Assembly (NCBI GenBank): GCA_012841425.1
Contig: DUUR01000251.1
Coordinates: 1-8,750 of the forward strand
Reading direction: 5' to 3'
DNA from: Bacteroidales bacterium
GTDB lineage: Bacteria; Bacteroidota; Bacteroidia; Bacteroidales; Dysgonomonadaceae
DNA length: 8,750 nt
The notes below the pieces were generated by a model. That model saw only the letters and a program-made list of their open reading frames with translations, had not been told where the DNA came from and did not search any database. This document shows positions 1 through 6,566 of this stretch, one piece after another; positions within the stretch are counted from its first letter, which is position 1, and every line of letters begins with the position of its first letter. Made by a program: the position numbers and the translations under genes.

Positions 1-724
1 AATATCCGCTTGAAAAAGCCAGTCCGTTGTGTAGTAACACCAAGAGGAATATCAGATGAATATATTTTATGAAAATACTGAAGTTGCCCGCTAAGGCTGC
101 TACTATAAACCCTATAAAGAAAATAACAGACGCAGCTTGTATTGGTTTGTCCATTCTTTTAGAGAATTTTGGGAATCTCATTCCGATAAACATTCCTAAG
201 ATAACAGGTATACCAAGAATTAAAAATACTGTGCGAAACATCTCTATCGGATCAATGGAAATTGGCACTAACAGAGGTGAATGTTTTGCATAAAGGCCAC
301 CCCAAAAAGCAAAGTTAAATGGAGTCATAATAAGGCTCATTACAGTTGTAATGGTTGTAAGACTTAACGACAATGTAACATTTGCTTTTGAAACTGAAGA
401 TATAAGATTAGATACATTACCGCCAGGACATGCTGCAATTAATATCATACCAAGTGCAACAGGGGTTGAAGGACGTATTATTAATACTAATAAGTATGTT
501 AATGCAGGCAAAACAACATACTGTGCCACAGCTCCAATTACTACAGGTTTGGGATTAAGAAAAACGGTTCTAAAATGCCCAGGTCTTATACTTAAGGCTA
601 CGCCAAACATGATGAAAGCAATGGCTAAATTCATCATATTTACACTTTCCTGATTAAAATTCAGCTTTACAAAATCTAGCTGACTCATATCTCCGAATAG
701 GGATAGTAAAGGTGTTATCTCCAT
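1..724 (-). CDS. Bile acid:sodium symporter (BASS) family transporter, N-terminal part (cut by left window edge)
   Basis: This inner-membrane secondary transporter belongs to the BASS family, whose members usually couple Na+ uptake to import of organic anions. The 241 codons visible are very hydrophobic, with about seven likely membrane segments (roughly residues 30-48, 58-82, 88-110, 115-138, 160-182, 195-215 and 220 onward). The family signature is clear: ACPGGNVSN at residues 98-106 matches the conserved CPGG..SN crossing motif and is followed by SKANVTLSLSLT. HNGLAFSSGY at 232-241 resembles the start of the second crossing region. The start is ATG at 724-722, the first ATG after an in-frame stop at 754-752. 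A good promoter lies just upstream. About 70-100 C-terminal residues are missing by comparison with a family length near 310-340. The real substrate cannot be read from sequence; bile acid is only the family name, and organic acids or pantoate-like compounds are possible. An ACR3 arsenite carrier is less likely because the signature is of BASS type. Confidence 0.9.
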   Translation of the reverse strand, partial: MEITPLLSLFGDMSQLDFVKLNFNQESVNMMNLAIAFIMFGVALSIRPGHFRTVFLNPKPVVIGAVAQYVVLPALTYLLVLIIRPSTPVALGMILIAACPGGNVSNLISSVSKANVTLSLSLTTITTVMSLIMTPFNFAFWGGLYAKHSPLLVPISIDPIEMFRTVFLILGIPVILGMFIGMRFPKFSKRMDKPIQAASVIFFIGFIVAALAGNFSIFIKYIHLIFLLVLLHNGLAFSSGY

Positions 725-746
725 CTGACTGATTGATTTTAAGGCG

Positions 747-774
747 CAAAGTTACGAAAATAAATTATTTACAA
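747..774 (-). promoter_or_regulatory. Bacteroidota-type promoter for the BASS transporter gene
   Basis: On the minus strand, TTG (774-772) is followed by a 17-nt spacer and TAACTTTG (754-747). This is an exact match to the TAnnTTTG -7 box, with a -33 TTG at an allowed distance. Transcription would begin near 740 and leave a leader of about 16 nt before the ATG at 724. The match to the sigma-ABfr consensus is seen directly; promoter activity is inferred. Confidence 0.55.
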
Positions 775-931
775 CCATTTTTTTTAATATACAGTAGTGC
801 ACATTGCAATTATATCTAATTATCCGACTGGTTTATATGTGTTTCTATATTAACTGCTAATATTGTTTTATGCGTGTATAAATGGTTGTTGATCTATTTA
901 AAAAGCATGAACAATATTGGTTCAGATTGAT

Positions 932-939
932 TATATTTG
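932..939 (+). promoter_or_regulatory. Possible -7 promoter box of rarA
   Basis: TATATTTG matches the Bacteroidota TAnnTTTG -7 box exactly and sits 13 nt before the chosen rarA ATG. No TTG is found 17-23 nt upstream (the nearest is at 917-919, too close), so only half of the promoter is supported. The resulting leader would be very short, about 7 nt. The rest of the 725-952 spacer is AT-rich, and I see no other confident element in it. Confidence 0.3.
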
Positions 940-952
940 TAAAAAAGAATAT

Positions 953-2215
953 ATGAGTACTCCCTTGGCAGAAAGACTAAGACCACAGAGTTTGGATGAA
1001 TTTATCGGGCAAAAACATTTGGTTGGTAAGGATGCTGTATTACGCAGAATGATTGAATCGGGTAGAATCCCTTCAATTATCTTTTGGGGACCACCTGGTG
1101 TTGGTAAAACAACACTCGCAAATATTATAGCCAATACCATAAAAGCTCCATTTTATAAACTAAGTGCAATTAACTCTGGTGTAAAAGATGTAAGAGAGGT
1201 TATAGAGAAGGCCAAAAGCGCTCGTTTCTTCGATTCTGCAGCACCTATCTTGTTTATTGATGAGATACATCGGTTTAGTAAATCGCAGCAGGATTCGCTC
1301 TTAAATGCAGTTGAAACAGGTACTGTAACTTTAATTGGTGCTACAACAGAAAACCCCTCTTTTGAAGTTATCAGACCATTGCTTTCTCGTTGCCAAGTAT
1401 ATGTTCTTAGATCTATGGAGAAAAAAGATCTTGAGAAATTGCTTCAAAGAGCACTCACGGAAGACCATATTCTTAAAGACAGGAAAATTGATATAAAAGA
1501 GAACTCTGCACTTTTCAGGTTCTCGGGAGGAGATGCACGAAAACTTCTTAATATACTCGATTTGAATATTGCATCGTTTGGTGAAGAGGAGGATATAGTT
1601 TTAACCGATCAAATGGTAACAGAACGATTGCAGGAAAATCCTGCTGCCTATGATAAAGGCGGAGAGATGCATTATGATATTATATCTGCTTTTATCAAAT
1701 CAATTAGGGGAAGTGATCCTGATGCAGCTATATACTGGTTGGCTAGGATGGTTGCTGGGGGTGAGGATCCTAAGTTTATAGCGAGGCGCCTTGTTATTTC
1801 TGCCGCCGAAGATGTTGGTTTAGCAAACCCAAATGCTCTTTTGCTTGCCAATGCATGCTTCGAAACTTTACAGAAAATAGGCTGGCCCGAAGGTCGCATA
1901 GTGCTTGCAGAAACAACAATATATCTTGCAACATCGCCAAAAAGCAACTCGGCATATCTGGCAATTGATAATGCTATAGCTAAAGTTGAGCAGACAGGAA
2001 ATCTACCTGTTCCTCTTCATCTTCGCAATGCCCCTACTGCATTAATGAAGGAGCTTGATTATGGTAAAGAGTATAAATATTCACACGATTATGAGAATAA
2101 TTTTGTGAAACAAGATTTTCTACCAAAAGAATTAAAAAATAGCCGTTTTTGGGAACCACAAAACTCTCCTGCCGAAAGTAAATTAAGCGATTGGATGAGA
2201 AAGCTGTGGGGCTAG
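953..2215 (+). CDS. rarA: Replication-associated recombination protein A, AAA+ ATPase (RarA/MgsA family)
   Basis: This cytoplasmic AAA+ ATPase is related to clamp-loader and Holliday-junction helicase subunits; the family acts at stalled or damaged replication forks. At 420 aa it is close to the usual 420-450. It begins STPLAERLRPQSLDEFIGQ, the standard N-terminus of the family. Walker A is GPPGVGKTT at residues 46-54, Walker B ILFIDEIH at 99-106, sensor 1 GATTENPSFE at 129-138, the arginine finger is in LLSRCQ near 146, and sensor 2 GGDARKLLN at 192-200. The C-terminal tetramerisation region ends with the typical RNAPTALMKELDYGKEYKY block. The frame is open from a TTG at 917, but ATG 953 is preferred: it fits the family N-terminus, has an A-rich upstream stretch, and a -7-like box lies between the two. 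The gene stands alone, divergent from the BASS transporter and convergent with lptD, whose stop codon it overlaps. Confidence 0.95.
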   Translation: MSTPLAERLRPQSLDEFIGQKHLVGKDAVLRRMIESGRIPSIIFWGPPGVGKTTLANIIANTIKAPFYKLSAINSGVKDVREVIEKAKSARFFDSAAPILFIDEIHRFSKSQQDSLLNAVETGTVTLIGATTENPSFEVIRPLLSRCQVYVLRSMEKKDLEKLLQRALTEDHILKDRKIDIKENSALFRFSGGDARKLLNILDLNIASFGEEEDIVLTDQMVTERLQENPAAYDKGGEMHYDIISAFIKSIRGSDPDAAIYWLARMVAGGEDPKFIARRLVISAAEDVGLANPNALLLANACFETLQKIGWPEGRIVLAETTIYLATSPKSNSAYLAIDNAIAKVEQTGNLPVPLHLRNAPTALMKELDYGKEYKYSHDYENNFVKQDFLPKELKNSRFWEPQNSPAESKLSDWMRKLWG

Positions 2216-5157
2216 TACCAACCCATTCCTTGGTCGTAGGGCGAACTTCTTTGCTCATACTTAAGATCCTGCAGCATTGATGAGTTGGCTCTAATAGTGA
2301 AGTTATAAGATTTGTAAGGTCCAATTGGAATGAAGCTTGCCGACATGCTCCAGCAGTGCAGATTACGAGTAAGCGTACAGTTTATATTAGTAAACTTTTT
2401 CAAGTCGAAATTATAGTCGGTATTAAACGTCAAATTCCAGTTCTTAGTTGGCTGTAAAGAACCGCTAAGTCCAAAATTGTGTGTCAATGCTCCTTTATAC
2501 TCCATCCTGTCAGTATCAAACTCTCCATAACCATAGCGCAAAGAGTAATTGAAAGATAAATTCCAATTAACAGCATTCTTAAGATACCCGTGTTGATCAA
2601 ATTCACCCATCGAACCATCACCATTGTCGAACATAGCATTCCTGCCTGGCGTTTCATACGGGTTTTCTCCTATAGTGCCATCATCAGGAAGCTGATTGCC
2701 TGAGTCTGTATTTCCATCGTCATCCCCTCCATCATCATCGCTTCCTCCACCAAAAAATTTTTTAAATGTATCTTGATTTAGCGAATATGAAAAAGAAGTT
2801 CCAGTGCTCATTAGTTTACCAAATCCTCTGCCATTTAATACTCTTAGTTTATCAACTCTAGTTGGCCTATCGTTTTGATCCAGCTCATAAATATATGGAT
2901 CCCAAACCATATTCAGACTTAAAGTGTATGACTTAGTAAGCTTTAAGCGAAGGTTTGTGTTGATGTTACTCCACTTCATCGAGTCGGCCATCATATTGTA
3001 ATTGAAGTTAATGCCAAGGTCGTCAATAAGGCTTACCTTCTTAACTCCAGTTGAATCTTTATCAGTTCTCATTTTCATCTCAAGGTTGTTTTTGAAATCA
3101 AAGCCAATGCTTCCGCTTTTACCTCTCGATGCAGTACCAAACATCATAGATGAGTATGGAGAATACGTATATTCAACATCCTCTCCAAATTCATTTTTAT
3201 AGCTGTACGTCTCATAGAAGCCATACTTAGGATCACCAAAGTCGGGACGATAACTAAAGCTTATGCTTGGTGAAAATACGTGTCGTATAGCTTGAATTTT
3301 ATCGCCAAACATCTTCCATGGAGTGTACATACCATATAGTTTTGTTTGCGCACTTAGCGATGTACTATAGTCATAAACTCTATTGAATCCATGAATAGTA
3401 TCAACTGGAACATGTCTTTTTGCAACCGGATCCCATGCTTCCTTATGCTGCCCTGTATACCATCTTTCTGTATAATTAAAAGAAGGAGATACCTGAATAA
3501 AATCAAATAGAGTGAATGTAGCACTAACCGGAATATTATGGCGCATGCCATTTGTCCAATCCCTTACCAAGTTTGCTTTAGGAAATTTATCTTCCTTAGT
3601 AGTAATTGAGTTGCGGAACTCACCCGAATAGCTCATAGATATCTTCTCATACCATCTCTCTTCGCCAACGGCATCTTTCCTTTTTAAGGGGTATATACGA
3701 CTCATATTCATTGATATATTTGGAAGAGTAGCAGCAATAGTTGAGTCCCGTGATACCTGATTTATATTCATAGTAGCCGATAAGCTCCAAGGCGAATCAG
3801 GAAAACGTTGAGTGATATTTACGCTAGAGCTTTTAGTGTTATTAGATGCCTCACGAGAGTACAATCTGCTAAGGTCGTTGTGATTATTTCTACTTGTCGA
3901 GAAGTTTACACTTGCCGATAGTGTACGATACATATTTGCTTTAGGGTCTTGAGAGTGTGTCCAATTAATTCTAAGGTCTTTAGCAACAGAATAAGCATCA
4001 GGAGCAACATCCTTCAATTCTTTTTCTCCAGTAACTGTATTTAGATAGTAAACATTAAAGTTTCCAGAATACTTATATCTTTTACGGTAGTTAGAGCGAG
4101 CACCCAATCCCCAAGAACCCTTGGTGTATATTTCTCCAGTAAGTGAAAGGTCGATATGATCATTAATAGCTAGGTAATAACCTCCATTTTGAAGATAAAA
4201 CCCTCTATTCATCTCATCCCCATAGCTAGGCATAATAATACCCGACGAATAGGTTGTAGTGAATGGGAAGAACGCAAAAGGCAGTACGATAGGAAATAGC
4301 GGCACATCTGCAACTACAAGCCATGCAGGCCCGGTTACCACATCTTTTTCGGGTCTTACTTTTGCTTTTGAGAGGTTTAAATAAAAGTGAGGATGATCAT
4401 GCCTATCGCAGGTAGTGTATTTTGCATTTCGCATATAAAATGAGTTGTCGGCATTCTTTTTGGCCTCATTAGCCACAATATGACCCTCACCTTGCTGCGT
4501 TATAACATTATGAATAAAAGCTTTTTTTGTATCGAAATTATATTTAACACCCTTCATTTCGTATTCAGTGCCACCTTCAATAAATACGGGGTGTCCAAAT
4601 TCTACTCCCAGCGAGTCTAGACCAAAGGTTGAAGATATAATACTACTATCCATATCCATGGTGATGAACTCTCCTGAAATACCCATCTCACCATATTTTA
4701 TATCAGCTTCTCCATAAAGGAATCCCATATTATTAGCAGTAAAAATAATCGAGTCCTGCGCACTATACTGCACTGGGGCTTCTAGCATACTCGCAGGAGG
4801 GGCAGCAACAGAGTCAACCAAATTGATTGAATCTGAATCAATAATTAAAGAGTCTTGTCCAGAAATCAGCGAGTCAGGATCAATAATTAATGAGTTTTCT
4901 CCGATAATTAACGAATCGGCTTCAATATTATTAATCTCAGACTTAATAATTGTGGAGTCTTGGATATTTAAAGTTGAGTCAGAATCAACTATTAGTGTAG
5001 TATCAACTTGCGTAATGTCGGGTACAACTTCAGGTATGACAATCTCTTTTATCTGACTCTGCTGGTTTGTTGCAACAGTTGTTTTTTGAACAGAAGAGCA
5101 TTGATAAAAAATTGCCAGAACTAAAAGTAGAAATATAGAACGAAAAAGTTGACTCAT
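2212..5157 (-). CDS. lptD: LPS-assembly outer membrane protein LptD (OstA family)
   Basis: LptD is the outer-membrane beta-barrel that inserts lipopolysaccharide into the outer leaflet at the end of the Lpt bridge, normally with the lipoprotein LptE as partner. The 981-aa product starts with a hydrophobic export signal (about residues 2-19), then a heptad-repeat linker (53-115), an OstA/LptA-like periplasmic domain (about 135-245) with the family block YTTCD..HPHFY near 247-259, then VPLFPIVLPFAFFPF (285-299) and SSGIIMPSYG leading into a long barrel rich in alternating aromatic strands. It ends in tyrosine, as expected of a barrel C-terminus. An acidic Gly/Asp insert lies at about 803-857. 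The length exceeds E. coli LptD (784 aa) and fits the larger Bacteroidota form. ATG 5157 is preferred over GTG 5190, because the GTG lies only 1 nt from the -7 box. A lipoprotein reading (FYQC at 17-20) is weak because Gln precedes the Cys. Confidence 0.9.
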   Translation of the reverse strand: MSQLFRSIFLLLVLAIFYQCSSVQKTTVATNQQSQIKEIVIPEVVPDITQVDTTLIVDSDSTLNIQDSTIIKSEINNIEADSLIIGENSLIIDPDSLISGQDSLIIDSDSINLVDSVAAPPASMLEAPVQYSAQDSIIFTANNMGFLYGEADIKYGEMGISGEFITMDMDSSIISSTFGLDSLGVEFGHPVFIEGGTEYEMKGVKYNFDTKKAFIHNVITQQGEGHIVANEAKKNADNSFYMRNAKYTTCDRHDHPHFYLNLSKAKVRPEKDVVTGPAWLVVADVPLFPIVLPFAFFPFTTTYSSGIIMPSYGDEMNRGFYLQNGGYYLAINDHIDLSLTGEIYTKGSWGLGARSNYRKRYKYSGNFNVYYLNTVTGEKELKDVAPDAYSVAKDLRINWTHSQDPKANMYRTLSASVNFSTSRNNHNDLSRLYSREASNNTKSSSVNITQRFPDSPWSLSATMNINQVSRDSTIAATLPNISMNMSRIYPLKRKDAVGEERWYEKISMSYSGEFRNSITTKEDKFPKANLVRDWTNGMRHNIPVSATFTLFDFIQVSPSFNYTERWYTGQHKEAWDPVAKRHVPVDTIHGFNRVYDYSTSLSAQTKLYGMYTPWKMFGDKIQAIRHVFSPSISFSYRPDFGDPKYGFYETYSYKNEFGEDVEYTYSPYSSMMFGTASRGKSGSIGFDFKNNLEMKMRTDKDSTGVKKVSLIDDLGINFNYNMMADSMKWSNINTNLRLKLTKSYTLSLNMVWDPYIYELDQNDRPTRVDKLRVLNGRGFGKLMSTGTSFSYSLNQDTFKKFFGGGSDDDGGDDDGNTDSGNQLPDDGTIGENPYETPGRNAMFDNGDGSMGEFDQHGYLKNAVNWNLSFNYSLRYGYGEFDTDRMEYKGALTHNFGLSGSLQPTKNWNLTFNTDYNFDLKKFTNINCTLTRNLHCWSMSASFIPIGPYKSYNFTIRANSSMLQDLKYEQRSSPYDQGMGWY
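2587..2751 (-). other. lptD: Acidic Gly/Asp-rich insert in the LptD barrel
   Basis: Codons 803-857 of LptD encode a low-complexity stretch starting GGGSDDDGGDDDGN, with 12 Asp and 3 Glu among about 50 residues, placed between predicted barrel strands. It is most likely an exposed or lumen loop. The alternating Asp/Gly pattern resembles calcium-binding loops, but no complete EF-hand or thrombospondin type 3 unit is present, so metal binding is only a guess. Confidence 0.6.
4813..5001 (-). repeat. 21-bp in-phase tandem repeat encoding DSLII-type heptads in the LptD linker
   Basis: Nine consecutive seven-codon units lie in one register just after the export signal of LptD (residues 53-115). In order they are TTLIVDS, DSTLNIQ, DSTIIKS, EINNIEA, DSLIIGE, NSLIIDP, DSLISGQ, DSLIIDS and DSINLVD. 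The last five are the most alike. At DNA level a TTAATTATTGA-like core recurs at multiples of 21 bp. The stretch probably forms a flexible or extended periplasmic linker that grew by slippage. The repeat is seen directly; its role is inferred. Confidence 0.85.
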
Positions 5158-5191
5158 CCGGGTAATACAGGTTGCGTATGGTTCTCTCACG

Positions 5192-5225
5192 CAAAACTAC
5201 TCATTAATGCATTAATAAGCAGCAA
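5192..5225 (-). promoter_or_regulatory. Bacteroidota-type promoter for lptD
   Basis: On the minus strand, TTG (5225-5223, within TTTTTG) is followed by a 23-nt spacer and TAGTTTTG (5199-5192), an exact TAnnTTTG -7 box. The spacing is at the long end of the allowed range. Transcription would begin near 5185, about 28 nt before ATG 5157. This implies lptD can be expressed independently of the thr operon, and that GTG 5190 is not in the message. Confidence 0.45.
5203..5216. repeat. Perfect 14-bp palindrome in the lptD promoter spacer
   Basis: ATTAATGCATTAAT is identical on both strands. One T/G mismatch further out, it extends by two more pairs to 5200-5219. It lies between the -33 and -7 boxes of the proposed lptD promoter and about 27 nt past the thrC stop. 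It could be an operator for a dimeric regulator. As RNA it would be a loopless AT stem, so it is a poor terminator. Confidence 0.5.
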
Positions 5226-5242
5226 AAATAGTAAAAAGAAAC

Positions 5243-6565
5243 TTAAGAGAGGCTCAATAATGTTTTTTTAAACTGTTTGAAGTCGTTTGATATAAATTCT
5301 GTCTGTTTTTTCAACTCCATAAACTTAGCCAAACCATCTGGAATGTTTATCCTACTTTCTATACAATCTTCTACAGTATCAATAAATTTGGCAGGATGAG
5401 CAGTTGAAAGGAAAACTCCAATTTCATTATCTTTTTTGTCATCTCTCAGTGCCAAATATGCACAGGCACTATGCGGGTCTGCCAAATATCCTGTTCTATT
5501 ATACAATTCTTTAATTGTTCCAGCTATTTGATTATCGTTATATGCAAAACCTTTTACAGTACTCTTTATATCATCATACGAACCATCATAAAGATCATAT
5601 ATTCTTTCAAAGTTGCTGGGAGCACCCACATCCATGGCATTGGCAATAGTTTGCACCGATGATCTGGGTGAGTAAACCCCAGTTTGCAGATACTTAGTAA
5701 AAACATCGTTATTATTGTTTGCTGCAATAAAACGTTTAATGGGAAGTCCCATTTTATTTGCAAATAATCCCGCTGTTAGATTTCCTAAATTGCCACTTGG
5801 AACAGAAAACACAACATTTTCTGCCAATACAGATTTTTTATATGCATTCAATTTAGCAAGCTGAGCAAAAGCATAAAAATAATAGAATGATTGCGGAAGA
5901 AACCTAGCAACATTTATAGAGTTTGCCGATGTTAAATTAAGCTTCTGGTTAAGTTCATTATCCATAAATGCCGATTTAACCAGTGCCTGACAATCATCAA
6001 ATGTTCCTTCAACTTCAAGGGCAACAATGTTTTGCCCCAATGTAGTAAACTGAGCTTCTTGCATCTCACTCACTTTGCCCGATGGATATAATACAAATAC
6101 CTGAATTCCTTCCACTCCGAGAAAGCCGTTTGCAACAGCACTGCCTGTATCTCCAGATGTTGCCACAAGAACTTTAACATCATCCTGATTTCGGTCCCTA
6201 ACAAAATAGGATAACATACGAGCCATAAACCTTGCACCAACATCTTTAAATGCAAATGTGGGACCATGAAACAGCTCAAGTACAAATATGTCTTTTTCTA
6301 TCTCAATAAGCGGGATCTCAAAATTGAGTGTATCAGTAACTATAGAATCCAACTTTTCTTTAGGAATATCATCACCAAAAAATGCTTCTGCAACAGTTTT
6401 CGAAATCTCAACTAAACTTTTTTCGGCTAACTCATCAAAGAAGTTATTAGATAGATAAGGAATATGCTCAGGCATAAATAACCCCCTATCCGAAGCCAAT
6501 CCTTTTATAACTGCCTCCTGCAACGACGCTTTTGGAGCTTTTTTATTTGTACTGTAAAACAACAT
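5243..6565 (-). CDS. thrC: Threonine synthase
   Basis: Threonine synthase is a cytoplasmic PLP enzyme that converts O-phospho-L-homoserine to L-threonine and phosphate, the last step of threonine synthesis. The 440-aa product is close to E. coli ThrC (428 aa) and follows it along its whole length. It has an N-terminal MLFYSTN and GLASDRGLFMP block (22-32), the PLP-lysine motif FHGPTFAFKD (99-108, Lys107), SGDTGSA (137-143), the phosphate-cup stretch VPSGNLGNLTAG (255-266), and STAHPAKF (387-394). All key residues expected of the family are present. Its ATG follows the TAA of the upstream gene by one base, so translation is probably coupled to the proposed homoserine kinase that supplies its substrate. 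No hairpin plus U-tract terminator is visible after the stop, so some read-through into lptD is possible. Confidence 0.97.
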   Translation of the reverse strand: MLFYSTNKKAPKASLQEAVIKGLASDRGLFMPEHIPYLSNNFFDELAEKSLVEISKTVAEAFFGDDIPKEKLDSIVTDTLNFEIPLIEIEKDIFVLELFHGPTFAFKDVGARFMARMLSYFVRDRNQDDVKVLVATSGDTGSAVANGFLGVEGIQVFVLYPSGKVSEMQEAQFTTLGQNIVALEVEGTFDDCQALVKSAFMDNELNQKLNLTSANSINVARFLPQSFYYFYAFAQLAKLNAYKKSVLAENVVFSVPSGNLGNLTAGLFANKMGLPIKRFIAANNNNDVFTKYLQTGVYSPRSSVQTIANAMDVGAPSNFERIYDLYDGSYDDIKSTVKGFAYNDNQIAGTIKELYNRTGYLADPHSACAYLALRDDKKDNEIGVFLSTAHPAKFIDTVEDCIESRINIPDGLAKFMELKKQTEFISNDFKQFKKTLLSLS

Positions 6566-6566
6566 A

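Noticed and set aside
69..653. Two plus-strand open frames (69-293 and 351-653)
   Set aside because: Both lie antisense to the continuous BASS transporter frame, which carries a clear family motif. Their products look like no known protein.
917..952. TTG start adding 12 residues to RarA
   Set aside because: The extra residues do not belong to the family N-terminus, and the ATG at 953 opens directly with the conserved sequence.
4823..5056. Plus-strand open frame with ESESII-like repeats
   Set aside because: It is the complementary-strand image of the 21-bp repeat in lptD. The periodicity comes from the LptD coding sequence.
5098..5109. LptD read as a lipoprotein with Cys20 as the lipidated residue
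   Set aside because: The residues before Cys20 are FYQ. Gln at -1 does not fit a lipobox, and LptD proteins are not normally lipidated.
5158..5190. GTG start adding 11 residues to LptD
   Set aside because: It lies almost against the -7 box, so it would precede the transcript start. ATG 5157 places the hydrophobic export signal at the N-terminus.
5200..5242. Intrinsic terminator after thrC
   Set aside because: The only symmetric element is an AT-rich palindrome with no loop and no GC stem, and it overlaps the lptD promoter.
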